DNA of 64,000 bases from Azophilus sp963663395 (GCA_963663395.1 OY760226.1:3596001-3660000); one strand, 5' to 3'. Shown: positions 54,592-63,562, counted from the stretch's first letter. Program-made: numbers and translations. Notes: generated from the letters alone by a model not told the origin.

Positions 54592-56862
54592 ATGACTGAC
54601 GAAATCGTCGTCAACACCGTCTGTGCCCACAACTGTGGCGGACGCTCGCCACTGGCCTGCACCGTACGCGACGGCCGCCTGGTGCGTGTGGCGCCCGCCG
54701 ACCACCCGGATACCCGCTATCAGGGTTTGTGTGTGCGCTGCCTGACCTTGCCCCAATGGGTTTACGCAGAGGAGCGCATCGCTACGCCCCTGCGGCGTAC
54801 GGGCGGGCGCGGCAACGGCGAATTCGAGCCGGTAAGCTGGGACGATGCGCTGGACGAGATCGCCGGGCGGTTCACGGCCCTGATCGATGCCCAAGGCGCC
54901 GAAAGCATCGCGTTTTCCCGCACCTCCGGGTCATCGCAACTGGCCAACTACAGCCGCCTGGCGGCGCTGATCGGCGGCGGCGGCAGCGCCAACTTCTTCG
55001 GCGGCGTGGACATGGCCGTGCACATGGGCCTTAACAACGTGCTGGGTTTCAAGGGCATGTTCGGGCAGGCCGCCAACGAGTGGACAGACCGGCCCAACGC
55101 CAGAAACTACCTGGTGTGGGGCAACAATCCCGCGGAAACGTCCATGACCTCCATGCGTTTCCTGCTCGATGCGCGCGCAGCCGGCACCGAGATCATCGTC
55201 ATCGACTCGCGTTACTCGGCAACCGCCATGCACGCCACCTGGTGGATCGCACCGCGCCCGGGCACCGACCTGGCTCTGGCGCTGGGCATGTTGCACGTAC
55301 TCATCGACGAACAACTGATCGATGAATCGTTCGCCATCGCACACACGGTCGGCCCGTTGCTGGTGCGCAAGGACAACGGCAGGTTTCTGCGCGAGTCCGA
55401 TGTGTCTGCTACAGGATCGAGCAATGGGTATCTCGTGCTCGACGCTGTCGGCACCCCCGGCAATTTCTCGGCGGTTTCCGCCCCCCGGCTGCGCGGGCAC
55501 TTCGAAGTCGGCGGCCACGCGGTGAAAACGGCCTTCACCTTGCTCACCGAACTGGTGGCCGGCTATCCGCCCGACCGCGTCGCCGACATCACGGGGGTCG
55601 CGGCCGGCGAGATCCGCGAACTCGCCCGGAGTTACGCCAACGGCCCTTCCACCATCGGCTTCGGCTATGGCGTCGATCGCTACCTGCACGCCGAGGTGCT
55701 CACTCGCGCCGCCGCCACCATGGCGGTACTCACCGGCAACATCGGCAAGCCGGGCAGCGGAGTCGGCGTGCAAAGCCACGGCATCGGCAGCCGCATGGCC
55801 GCGCTCGGCCCCACGCCGCCGCTACCGGACTGGGCCGGGACCGAGTCGATTCCCAATATCGAAGTCGGTTCCCGGGACCTGCCGGTGCGCGCCCTGTTCT
55901 GCCAGGGCGACTGGCTGAACCAGCGCATGGCGCACATGGAGCGCGCCCGCGAATACCTCCAGAGCCTGGAGTTCGTGGTGACCGTGGATCACTTCTGGCA
56001 GACCACCGCCGAGTGGTCCGACATCGTGCTGCCCGCCTCCACCTTCCTGGAAGGCCGCGAACGGGTGCGCGACGTGGCGATGGCCGGCAACAGCGTGATG
56101 TTGCGCCAGCCGGTCATCCCGCCGGTGGGCGATTCGCGCCCCGACAGCGACATCGAAAAGGCGCTGGCCGAACGGCTGGGGCTGGGCGAATACTTCGAAG
56201 TCACCTGCGAAGACATGGTGCGCGCGCAGATCGATGGCTCCACCGACCCGGCCATGCAGGGCATCACCTTCGATGGCCTGCTCGCCCGGGGTGGCAGCGC
56301 CGCACTCAAGGTGCCACGCACGCCCAACGTGCAGTTCCCCGATCTCAGGTTTCCCACGGCCACCGGCCTTGCGGAGTTCTACGTGGAAGCGCTCGCGCCG
56401 CTCGGGGAAGCCCTGCCCGTATACCGGGAAGACCACGAAGCCCTTCCCGGCCACCCCAACGCGGACGAGTACCCGTTGGTCCTAGTGCAAGCCCACGCCC
56501 GGCAACGGGCCCACTCGACCTTCTTCAACACCCGCTGGACCCTGGAACTCTGGCCGGAGCCGGTGCTGGAGATCAGTCCCGCCGATGCCGGCGCACGGGG
56601 ACTGACCGATGGTGACCTGGCCGAAGCATTCAACGCACGCGGAAATGTCGTGGCGCGCGTGGCGGTCAGTGCCGACTACCCCCCCGGCATGGCCAACCTG
56701 TCGGAGGGGTGGAAGCAGAACCAGTACCTGGCGGGAAACGTGCAGGCACTGACCAACGGCGACATCAACCCTGCGCAGCAGCACCTGTGGGGCCACGCCA
56801 ACATTCCCTTCTACGACACCCGGGTTGAAGTGCGGCCGTGGCGACAGGAGCCATCGCAATGA
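54592..56862 (+). CDS. Molybdopterin oxidoreductase, DMSO reductase family (cytoplasmic)
   Basis: A 756-residue bis-MGD enzyme. It has WDDALDEIAGRF, NYLVWGNNPAETSMTSMRFL, IVIDSRYSATAMHATWWIAP, TVDHFWQTTAEWSDIVLPAS and the C-terminal cofactor-binding domain (ISPADAGARGLTDGDLAEAF). The N-terminal iron-sulfur region is odd: Cys11, Cys15 and Cys47 are present, but the third ligand position in CAHNCGGRSPLAC is Ser19, with Cys23 and Cys50 nearby as possible substitutes. No Tat signal exists, so it should stay in the cytoplasm. It overlaps the ferredoxin gene by ATGA. The molybdenum ligand residue could not be assigned by eye. Confidence 0.92.
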   Translation: MTDEIVVNTVCAHNCGGRSPLACTVRDGRLVRVAPADHPDTRYQGLCVRCLTLPQWVYAEERIATPLRRTGGRGNGEFEPVSWDDALDEIAGRFTALIDAQGAESIAFSRTSGSSQLANYSRLAALIGGGGSANFFGGVDMAVHMGLNNVLGFKGMFGQAANEWTDRPNARNYLVWGNNPAETSMTSMRFLLDARAAGTEIIVIDSRYSATAMHATWWIAPRPGTDLALALGMLHVLIDEQLIDESFAIAHTVGPLLVRKDNGRFLRESDVSATGSSNGYLVLDAVGTPGNFSAVSAPRLRGHFEVGGHAVKTAFTLLTELVAGYPPDRVADITGVAAGEIRELARSYANGPSTIGFGYGVDRYLHAEVLTRAAATMAVLTGNIGKPGSGVGVQSHGIGSRMAALGPTPPLPDWAGTESIPNIEVGSRDLPVRALFCQGDWLNQRMAHMERAREYLQSLEFVVTVDHFWQTTAEWSDIVLPASTFLEGRERVRDVAMAGNSVMLRQPVIPPVGDSRPDSDIEKALAERLGLGEYFEVTCEDMVRAQIDGSTDPAMQGITFDGLLARGGSAALKVPRTPNVQFPDLRFPTATGLAEFYVEALAPLGEALPVYREDHEALPGHPNADEYPLVLVQAHARQRAHSTFFNTRWTLELWPEPVLEISPADAGARGLTDGDLAEAFNARGNVVARVAVSADYPPGMANLSEGWKQNQYLAGNVQALTNGDINPAQQHLWGHANIPFYDTRVEVRPWRQEPSQ

Positions 56863-57536
56863 CCCGGTGGGCCATGACATACGATCTCGACCGCTGCATC
56901 GGCTGCTGGGCCTGCGCGGTGGCCTGCAAGGCGGAAAACAGCGTCGGCGAGGGCCTCTGGTGGCAGCAGGTCGACACCGTCGGCAGCACGCAACGCGACA
57001 CCGCCGCCGGCACATTCCCCCAACTTGACAAGCACTACCGGCCGCGCAACTGCTTCCATTGCGCCGAGCCGCCCTGCCTGCCCGCCTGCCCGGAGGGCGC
57101 CATCAGCCAACGCCCGGACGGCATCGTGGAAATCGACTACGAAGCCTGCACCGGCTGCGGCGAATGCATTCCGGCCTGTCCCTACGATGCCATCAGCCTC
57201 AACCGGGCCGCTCCCGTCCTCCCGCACGGGCTGGAAAACGGGCACGGCGATGCCGCCGTGCCACCACGGCGAGCAGGCGTCGTGGAAAAATGCACGTTCT
57301 GCACACACCGCCTCGACCGCGGCGACGACCCCGCCTGCGTTGCCGCCTGCCCGACCCAGGTCATCAGCTTCGGCGACCTCGACGATGCCGGCAGCACCGT
57401 CGCCGAGCATGCTGCCAGACACGAGGCGCACCGTCCCCGGGAGTCTTCCGGAGCCCAGCCTTCGGCCTGGTACCTCCCCTATTCCATCGGCTCGCGCCAG
57501 AGACGCAGTGGCGGCAGCCAGAAGCCTGCGTCGTAG
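56859..57536 (+). CDS. DmsB-like four-cluster ferredoxin subunit
   Basis: A 225-residue electron-transfer protein with four cysteine groups: CIGCWACAVAC, CFHCAEPPCLPAC, CTGCGECIPAC and CTFCTHRLDRGDDPACVAAC. This is the pattern for four [4Fe-4S] clusters in DmsB/NrfC/TtrB-type subunits. It should pass electrons between the molybdoenzyme and an unknown carrier. No membrane anchor (DmsC/NrfD) gene follows, so the pair is probably soluble. The ATG at 56859 overlaps the preceding stop and is preferred to an earlier in-frame GTG. Confidence 0.93.
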   Translation: MTRWAMTYDLDRCIGCWACAVACKAENSVGEGLWWQQVDTVGSTQRDTAAGTFPQLDKHYRPRNCFHCAEPPCLPACPEGAISQRPDGIVEIDYEACTGCGECIPACPYDAISLNRAAPVLPHGLENGHGDAAVPPRRAGVVEKCTFCTHRLDRGDDPACVAACPTQVISFGDLDDAGSTVAEHAARHEAHRPRESSGAQPSAWYLPYSIGSRQRRSGGSQKPAS

Positions 57537-57626
57537 GAATTCGCGGCTGCAAACTACTGCGAACGAATTTGAGCATGTATTCTGCGCCCCCGGATCGCTC
57601 ATTCAGATGCATGGTGACAGAACGTA

Positions 57627-58826
57627 ATGGTTGACCTGTGCCCGGACGACACCCCGGAACTAAAGGCGTGGCGCCACGAGGTTCGCGACTTCCTCGAAAA
57701 AGCGCTGCCCGAGCCCTGGACTTTCTGGTACGACTACGACGAGAACCCCGAGTCCTGGGACCGCTATCTCGCCTTCTGGCGCCAGGTAGGAAAGAAGCGG
57801 TGGACAGCCCTGACCTGGCCCGCCGAGTACTACGGCCTCGGCCGCCCGGCCATCGAGAAATGGATCCTGGAAGAAGAGTTCGTCAACCACGATGTGCCCA
57901 CTTACCCGGTGATCGGCATGCACGTCGCCGGCTACCTGTTGCGCCTCGGCACCCACGGACAACGCCGGCGCCACCTGAAGGGCATCGCTGACTCCACCGT
58001 GCTCTGGGGCGAGGGGTACAGCGAGCCAGGTGCGGGGTCTGACCTGGCACGGCTGACCACCAGGGCGCACCGCGACGGCGACGACTGGGTGATCAACGGC
58101 CAGAAGACTCTCGGCACCGCTGCCCACTTCTGCCAGTGGATGTCGGTCCTGGCGCGCACCGACCCCGACGCGCCGCGGCATGCGGGCATTTCCTGTTTCC
58201 TGGTGCCGCTGGATGCCCCGGGCGTCGAGATGCTGCCCCTGGACAACATGGCGGACGGCCGCCAGAACATGACCTACTTCGATGACGTGCGCGTACCGGC
58301 GGACAGCCTGCTCGGCGATGAGAACCAGGCATGGACGCAGATCTGGTTCGGCATGGGCGGCGAACGGCTCGACAACGCCGGCCCCAGCTTCGGCCCCCAC
58401 GCCATGCGCATCGTGCCACTCTTGAAACGGGTCATCCGCTACTGCACCCAGACCACCCGCGGTGGCCGTCGTCTCGCCGACGACCCGGTGGTGCGCCAAC
58501 AGCTCGGCGAACTCATGATGGGTGTGGAGGCCATCAAGCTGCAGGCCTATGAGATGTACGGCAACGCACGATCGGCCAGGCCGAACCGGTTCGGCGAGGC
58601 GTCGATGCACATGCACCAGGCCGTATTCAAGGAATTCTGGCCGCACCTGGCGCAGGTGTGCATGGAAATCGTCGGCCCCATGGCGCAGATACAGGGCGGC
58701 CGATGGGCGCAGCTCAACGGCGACATCGAGCACTACTTCAGAGCCTCGTTCGGCAACCACGCCGGCGGCACATCGCAGCTCAAGCGCATGGTGCTGGCCA
58801 CCCGCGGTCTCAACCTGCCGCGCTGA
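57627..58826 (+). CDS. Acyl-CoA dehydrogenase, large subunit (pair C)
   Basis: A 399-residue acyl-CoA dehydrogenase. It has WTALTWPAEYYGLGRPAIEK, LWGEGYSEPGAGSDLARLTT, NGQKTLGTAAHFCQWMSVLA and FLVPLDAPGVEMLPLDNMAD. The end is HAGGTSQLKRMVLATRGLNL, a variant of the usual RNIxxERxLGLP. It lies 90 bp after the ferredoxin gene and 15 bp before its small partner. Being downstream of the molybdoenzyme, it may share that enzyme's substrate or product. Confidence 0.9.
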   Translation: MVDLCPDDTPELKAWRHEVRDFLEKALPEPWTFWYDYDENPESWDRYLAFWRQVGKKRWTALTWPAEYYGLGRPAIEKWILEEEFVNHDVPTYPVIGMHVAGYLLRLGTHGQRRRHLKGIADSTVLWGEGYSEPGAGSDLARLTTRAHRDGDDWVINGQKTLGTAAHFCQWMSVLARTDPDAPRHAGISCFLVPLDAPGVEMLPLDNMADGRQNMTYFDDVRVPADSLLGDENQAWTQIWFGMGGERLDNAGPSFGPHAMRIVPLLKRVIRYCTQTTRGGRRLADDPVVRQQLGELMMGVEAIKLQAYEMYGNARSARPNRFGEASMHMHQAVFKEFWPHLAQVCMEIVGPMAQIQGGRWAQLNGDIEHYFRASFGNHAGGTSQLKRMVLATRGLNLPR

Positions 58827-58841
58827 AATCGGGAAAACGCC

Positions 58842-59978
58842 ATGGGCATCGATCTGCAACTCAGCGAAGAGCAGGAACTCATCGGCACTACGGCCAACGA
58901 GTTTTTCGGCAAATACTGCCCGCCGGAACTGGTGCGCGAATACGAAACGGGCGCATCGGACTTCCCCGGGGAACTCTGGTCACGGATGGCCGAACTGGGC
59001 TGGCTCGGCATGCCGTTCCCGGAACGCCATGGCGGGCTGGGCCTGGCCATGCTGGACATGGTTCCGCTGTACGTCGAACTCGGCCGGCACCTGGTGCCCT
59101 GCCCGCTTCTCGATACCGCCGCCCTTGCCGGCGGTCTCATCAGTGCCCTCGGCAGCGAGGACCAGAAAAAAGAGCTGCTGGGGGGCATTGCCCGGGGCGA
59201 GTCCGTGATTACCCCCGCCATCATGGAGCCCGACGGCGGTTACGGACCCGAGGCCGTGCAGCTCGAAGCCAGGCCCGACGGATCGCAATTCGTGCTAAGC
59301 GGCACCAAGGTGCTCGTCGCCTGTGCGCGCTCCGCGGACAAGCTGCTTTGCGCTGCCCGCACGGCAACCCATGCGAACGGTAACGGCATTACCCTGTTCC
59401 TGGTCGACCCCCGGGCAGCCGGCGCAACCATCGAGCGCATGCCCAACATTGCCGGCTACCCGCTGTATGCGGTTACGTTCGACCGGGTGTCCGTACCGCG
59501 GGAAGCCCTGGTCGGCGACCCTGACGCGGCATGGCCGACCCTGTACGAGACGACGATGAAAGCCGCGGTATTGCAATCGGCGATGGTGGTCGGCGCTGGC
59601 GAGCGCGTACTGGCAATGACCACCGACTACGCCAGGGAGCGGGAGCAGTTTGGCCAGGCCATCGGCAGGTACCAGGCGGTGCAGTACCTCTGTACCGACA
59701 TCGCCATACACTGCCACTGGACCCGCCTGCTCACCCTGCAGGCCGCCTGGCGCATCGACTCCGGCCGGCGCTTTTTCCGCGAGGCGGCGCTTGCCAAGGC
59801 TTCCGCCAGCCGCGGCGCCGCCGCCATGACCTTCGCCGCCCACGAGGTGCATGCCGGCATTGCCTTTGTCGTCGATTACGACCTGCAGCTATACACCCGC
59901 CGCGCCAAGCACTGGGAATACAACCTGGGAGACCTGCGCTACCACCTCGACCGGGCCTGCGCGGAAAGCGGCCTGTAG
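58842..59978 (+). CDS. Acyl-CoA dehydrogenase, small subunit (pair C)
   Basis: A 378-residue protein with the acyl-CoA dehydrogenase N-domain (MAELGWLGMPFPERHGGLGL) and the partner-type C-domain. The usual HGGIGFTWE motif is degenerate: HEVHAGIAFVVDYDLQLYTR. This suggests a structural or modified catalytic role. It starts 15 bp after the large subunit and is likely co-translated with it. It converges with the second P450 gene. Confidence 0.88.
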   Translation: MGIDLQLSEEQELIGTTANEFFGKYCPPELVREYETGASDFPGELWSRMAELGWLGMPFPERHGGLGLAMLDMVPLYVELGRHLVPCPLLDTAALAGGLISALGSEDQKKELLGGIARGESVITPAIMEPDGGYGPEAVQLEARPDGSQFVLSGTKVLVACARSADKLLCAARTATHANGNGITLFLVDPRAAGATIERMPNIAGYPLYAVTFDRVSVPREALVGDPDAAWPTLYETTMKAAVLQSAMVVGAGERVLAMTTDYAREREQFGQAIGRYQAVQYLCTDIAIHCHWTRLLTLQAAWRIDSGRRFFREAALAKASASRGAAAMTFAAHEVHAGIAFVVDYDLQLYTRRAKHWEYNLGDLRYHLDRACAESGL

Positions 59979-60066
59979 AAAAAGGCCGCGTTGCCTGAAT
60001 TCAGAGTACGAACCCGCCTGCCGCTCAATCGCGTGCCGGTTTCTTTGGCCATCCTGCTACAGGCGA

Positions 60067-61290
60067 TCAGACATCCCACACCAGGGGCAGGCTGCCGAGG
60101 CAGACCAGGCCACCGTCGTAGCTGAGTTCTACGCCCTCCTGCAGGCGAAACGGCGGCACGCGCTCCAGCATCTGGGTTACCGCGATACGCAGTTCGCGGC
60201 GCGCCAGGTGCGACCCGGCACAGCGATGCACGCCGGCGCCGAAACCGAGGTGAGGGTTCGGCGCCCGGCAAAAATCGATCCGCTCCGGGTCGGGGATGGT
60301 CGCCGGGTCGTGGCTGGCGAAGTAGGTTGCGCACATGACAAAGTCGCCCTCGCGCATCTGCACGCCATGAAACTCGTGATCACGGGCCAGTACCCGGCTG
60401 GTGTTGATCCAACTGTGAAAACGCACCAACTCCTCGATGGCGTCAGGGATCAACCCGGGGTCATCGCGCAGCCGCTGCTGCTCCGCGGGATATTCGGCGA
60501 GGTAGCGGAACACATGGCCGAGACCGGCCGTGACCGTATCGAGGCCCGCCAGGAACAGCAGGAAGCCCATGTCCTCCAGCTTGTCCTGGGCGATGGGCTC
60601 GCCGTCAATGCGCGCCTTGACCAGCTGGCTCAGCAGGTCATCGCCGGGGTTCGCCCGCTTTTCTTCCGCCAGCTCGGCGATCATCGCTGCGACCTGCACC
60701 CCCGCGGCCTGTCGTTCTTCGGTAGTTTCGCCGTGAAACATGGTGCGCTCCCATTTCGAGAACTGTTCCCGCCGCTCGAGCGGGAACCCCACCAGTTCCA
60801 TGAGCGCGATGATCGGAAACACGCGCGCGTACTCGACCATGAAGTCCACCGAACCGCGCCCGGCAAATCCGTCGATGATCTCGGCGGAGAGTTTTCTGAG
60901 CGGTTCTTCCAGGCCGTTGATCATCTTCGGCGAGAACTCCGAGGCCAGGAGCTTGCGATACTTGGTGTGCTCCGGCGGGTCGAGTTCCAGGGGAACCAGC
61001 TTTCTAGGCCACGCGGTCGTCCCGCCGCCCACGACAATGCGGCTGGAAAACAATTCGCCGTTCTGGAAGACCTCGCGCATCAAGCCGGCCGTCTGCACCA
61101 CCCAGGTGCCCCCGGCCCGGCTCGGCCGCCAGTCTCTGGGCAGATAGAAAAGGTCCGGCGCCCGTTCGCGCATTCGATCGAGAAGCGCGTAAGGCGACTT
61201 CAGTTCTTCCAGGGGATACTCCGGTTCGAAGTCGTAGACAAGCTCCGGCGGTACGTGGTCAGGAATTGTGTACGCTGCGATCTCAGCCAT
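60067..61290 (-). CDS. Cytochrome P450 (second copy)
   Basis: A 407-residue P450. It has IPDHVPPELVYDFEPEYPLE, WVVQTAGLMREVFQNGELFS, I-helix FLAGLDTVTAGLGHVF, ExxR in IEELVRFHS and haem ligand Cys357 in GVHRCAGSHLARRELRI. The start at 61290 has a strong GGGAGG RBS 6 nt upstream. It shares the DHVPPELV opening with the P450 at 50 kb, so the two are probably paralogues, but their overall sequences differ. It is divergent from the hydratase gene at 61444. Confidence 0.93.
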   Translation of the reverse strand: MAEIAAYTIPDHVPPELVYDFEPEYPLEELKSPYALLDRMRERAPDLFYLPRDWRPSRAGGTWVVQTAGLMREVFQNGELFSSRIVVGGGTTAWPRKLVPLELDPPEHTKYRKLLASEFSPKMINGLEEPLRKLSAEIIDGFAGRGSVDFMVEYARVFPIIALMELVGFPLERREQFSKWERTMFHGETTEERQAAGVQVAAMIAELAEEKRANPGDDLLSQLVKARIDGEPIAQDKLEDMGFLLFLAGLDTVTAGLGHVFRYLAEYPAEQQRLRDDPGLIPDAIEELVRFHSWINTSRVLARDHEFHGVQMREGDFVMCATYFASHDPATIPDPERIDFCRAPNPHLGFGAGVHRCAGSHLARRELRIAVTQMLERVPPFRLQEGVELSYDGGLVCLGSLPLVWDV

Positions 61291-61443
61291 GCATGCCTCC
61301 CGTATAATTTCTTCCCTTGGGATTAAGTTAACCCATTCACACTGGCTTGCCCACCATCCGGTCGGCGGCTCGAGTCCGCCAGCCAATGCATCCGCAACAA
61401 CGATGGGCTATAAAGGCCGATTGCTGAACCAGGAGATTGGAGC

Positions 61444-62229
61444 ATGGACAAGATCGGCGATGTCGCCATCGAGATTCACGATCACGTGGCGCTGCTGGAA
61501 ATCCAGCGGCCACCGAATAACTTCTTCGACGAAGATCTGATCAACTCCCTGGGAGACGCTTTCGATCTCATGGACGAAACCCCGGAGGTACGCGCCCTGG
61601 TGTTGGCCGCCCAGGGCAAGCACTTCTGCGCGGGCCGCAATTTCGCAAGCCCGGAAACGAAGCGCGCCAGTGAAAAGCGCCCCGAGGGGTGGGGCAACGA
61701 CCTGTATTCCGCCGCGGTGCGGCTGTTCGAAGCCAAGAAGCCCGTGGTCGCAGCCGTACAGGGCGCTGCCGTCGGCGGCGGCTTCGGCCTCGCCGTCATG
61801 CCCGACTTTCGCGTCGTCAGCCCCCAGGCGCGCTTCACCGCCAATTTCGCCAAGCTCGGTTTTCATCCCGGCTTCGGGCTCACCCACACGCTGCCCAGGC
61901 TGATTGGCCAGCAGAAGGCAAACCTGCTGTTCCTCACCGGCCGGCGCATCAACGGCGAAACCGCCTATGAGTGGGGCTTGGCCGACATTCTTACCGACGC
62001 CGATTCACTGCGCGGCCGGGCCATGGAATTCGCCGCCGAAATCGCCGAGAACGCGCCGCTGGCCCTGTTGTCCATCCGCAAAACCATGCGCGAAGGGCTC
62101 GCCCAGAAGGTGCGCGAGCAGACCGACAAGGAGTGGGAAGAACAGCGCTGGCTGCAGTCGACCAATGACCACCAGGAAGGCCTGAAGGCAGTAGCCGAGC
62201 GGCGCGTCGGCAACTTTACCGGCACCTGA
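61444..62229 (+). CDS. Enoyl-CoA hydratase/isomerase family protein
   Basis: A 261-residue crotonase. It has HVALLEIQRPPNNFFDEDLI, KHFCAGRNFASPE and the oxyanion-hole region GAAVGGGFGLAVMPDFRVVS, then FAKLGFHPGFGLTHTLPRLI. The loop with Phe-His near the usual catalytic Glu suggests a non-classical activity. A GGAG lies close before the ATG at 61444. The 153-bp gap to the P450 gene should hold promoters for both divergent genes. Confidence 0.9.
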   Translation: MDKIGDVAIEIHDHVALLEIQRPPNNFFDEDLINSLGDAFDLMDETPEVRALVLAAQGKHFCAGRNFASPETKRASEKRPEGWGNDLYSAAVRLFEAKKPVVAAVQGAAVGGGFGLAVMPDFRVVSPQARFTANFAKLGFHPGFGLTHTLPRLIGQQKANLLFLTGRRINGETAYEWGLADILTDADSLRGRAMEFAAEIAENAPLALLSIRKTMREGLAQKVREQTDKEWEEQRWLQSTNDHQEGLKAVAERRVGNFTGT

Positions 62230-62388
62230 CCGGTCTATTGCATGAAAATTTTCCCAGCCGCGGCGGGGCGCTGACCTGCAGGGAACGACGGCGGATTGTG
62301 GGATGAGACTGGGCGTGCGGTGCCCGATATCACGACAAACGAATTTCGTTGCGAGTGAGGTCGGTGGCGGTGCCGGCCAGCAGCGCTG

Positions 62389-63561
62389 TCACGCCATCAC
62401 GAGCCCCGATTTCATCTGTTCAACGGGCAGCGATCGCTCGATCATGCCGTAGGCCGACTCTTCGCCCCAGGTATACAGCGCCCCGCCCTGATGAAACGGC
62501 AAACCCCTGTCGCGATCGCGGGGCCAGTCGCCGAACATGGGAGCCCCCACCGCAACATACGTGGAATCGTGGGTTTTCCCCGTGATGCGGGTCTGACCTT
62601 CGTCGGTTTCAAGTACCACGTCCACGGGGCCGCCATGCGCCACGAATTCCGTCATCCAGGGCGCTTCAACGAGCTTTGCGTATACCTTGCGCCGACCGTC
62701 GAAAACAAAGCCTTCACTGTATGCCGGCGTGCCGTCGGAGCGCGGCGGGAATGCCATAATGCCGAACGCCCTGCCGCTCGGAAACAATGCCGACTGCCAG
62801 CAGTGCCCCGGAAACTCGCCAATATTACGCACGCCAAACCGGCGAATCTTCAGGCCGGTGCCGGTGAAGGCTTTCTCCGTTTCGCCGTCGACGGCAAACC
62901 GGCCGCTGCACCGGAACAACTGCTCGTGCCGGTGCCCGTCCACGGCGCCTACCGCATTTACGGTGGCATGGTCGCCAATGCGGACTGCCTGCTCGCCGGG
63001 TGTCCAGGGCGGCACTGCCATCACCGCATCGACTTCGATGCGTAGGCGACGCACCGGTCCTCCCCTTTCGCCCATGACCTGACGCGCGATGGTGGTCTCG
63101 TAGGCATCTCCGTCAAACGTCATGCGCCAGTGCCGGAGCGGCTCGAGCACCTCGAACGTGAGCGGGCCCGCGTTCAGCGTCACCGCTCGCCCCTGCACCA
63201 GCCTCGCCGGCGCCGGCGCAAATCCCCCTGAACCGATCAATACCCGTCCATCCGGAAAAGCGACGTTCGCTTCCACGCCCCGGTTTTCCCAGGCCCCGGC
63301 CACCGCTTCGATACAGAACCGGGGAAAACCGAAGCGGCCCGCGTCGTCGGAAATCCACATGGAGACGCTCTCGCGCATGGCCGGATCGTCAGGCTTTTCC
63401 GGAAGTAGATAATCCAGTGCCGGATCGTACCCGCCGCTCAATTCCAAGCCGGTCGGTTTCGCTGCGATTGCCCGGCCAGCCACCGCGGGCCACCCCCACA
63501 ACAACGCCGCGCTACCCACTGCCCTGACACCGAAACCCAGGCTCACCCGCCGACTCAACAT
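62389..63561 (-). CDS. Unrecognised exported protein with Tat-like signal
   Basis: A 390-residue protein of no family recognised here. The N-terminus MLSRRVSLGFGVRAVG has a twin-arginine motif (SRRVSL) followed by a hydrophobic stretch and AIAAKP as a possible cleavage site. The mature part is rich in beta-strand-like segments and tryptophan (FEVLEPLRHWRMTFDGDAYE, GEFPGHCWQSALFPSGRAFG), as in large ligand-binding beta-folds. Placed among catabolic genes it may handle a hydrophobic substrate in the periplasm, but no function is proposed. The start at 63561 was chosen by the signal peptide. Confidence 0.7.
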   Translation of the reverse strand: MLSRRVSLGFGVRAVGSAALLWGWPAVAGRAIAAKPTGLELSGGYDPALDYLLPEKPDDPAMRESVSMWISDDAGRFGFPRFCIEAVAGAWENRGVEANVAFPDGRVLIGSGGFAPAPARLVQGRAVTLNAGPLTFEVLEPLRHWRMTFDGDAYETTIARQVMGERGGPVRRLRIEVDAVMAVPPWTPGEQAVRIGDHATVNAVGAVDGHRHEQLFRCSGRFAVDGETEKAFTGTGLKIRRFGVRNIGEFPGHCWQSALFPSGRAFGIMAFPPRSDGTPAYSEGFVFDGRRKVYAKLVEAPWMTEFVAHGGPVDVVLETDEGQTRITGKTHDSTYVAVGAPMFGDWPRDRDRGLPFHQGGALYTWGEESAYGMIERSLPVEQMKSGLVMA

Positions 63562-63562
63562 G

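Noticed and set aside
61340..61390. tRNA-like T-arm, GGCGGCTCGAGTCCGCC, upstream of the enoyl-CoA hydratase at 61444
   Set aside because: The 5-bp stem and TCGAGT loop look like a T-arm, but no acceptor, D-arm or anticodon stem of correct spacing can be folded from the flanking bases. At most it is a chance match or an old tRNA-end remnant.
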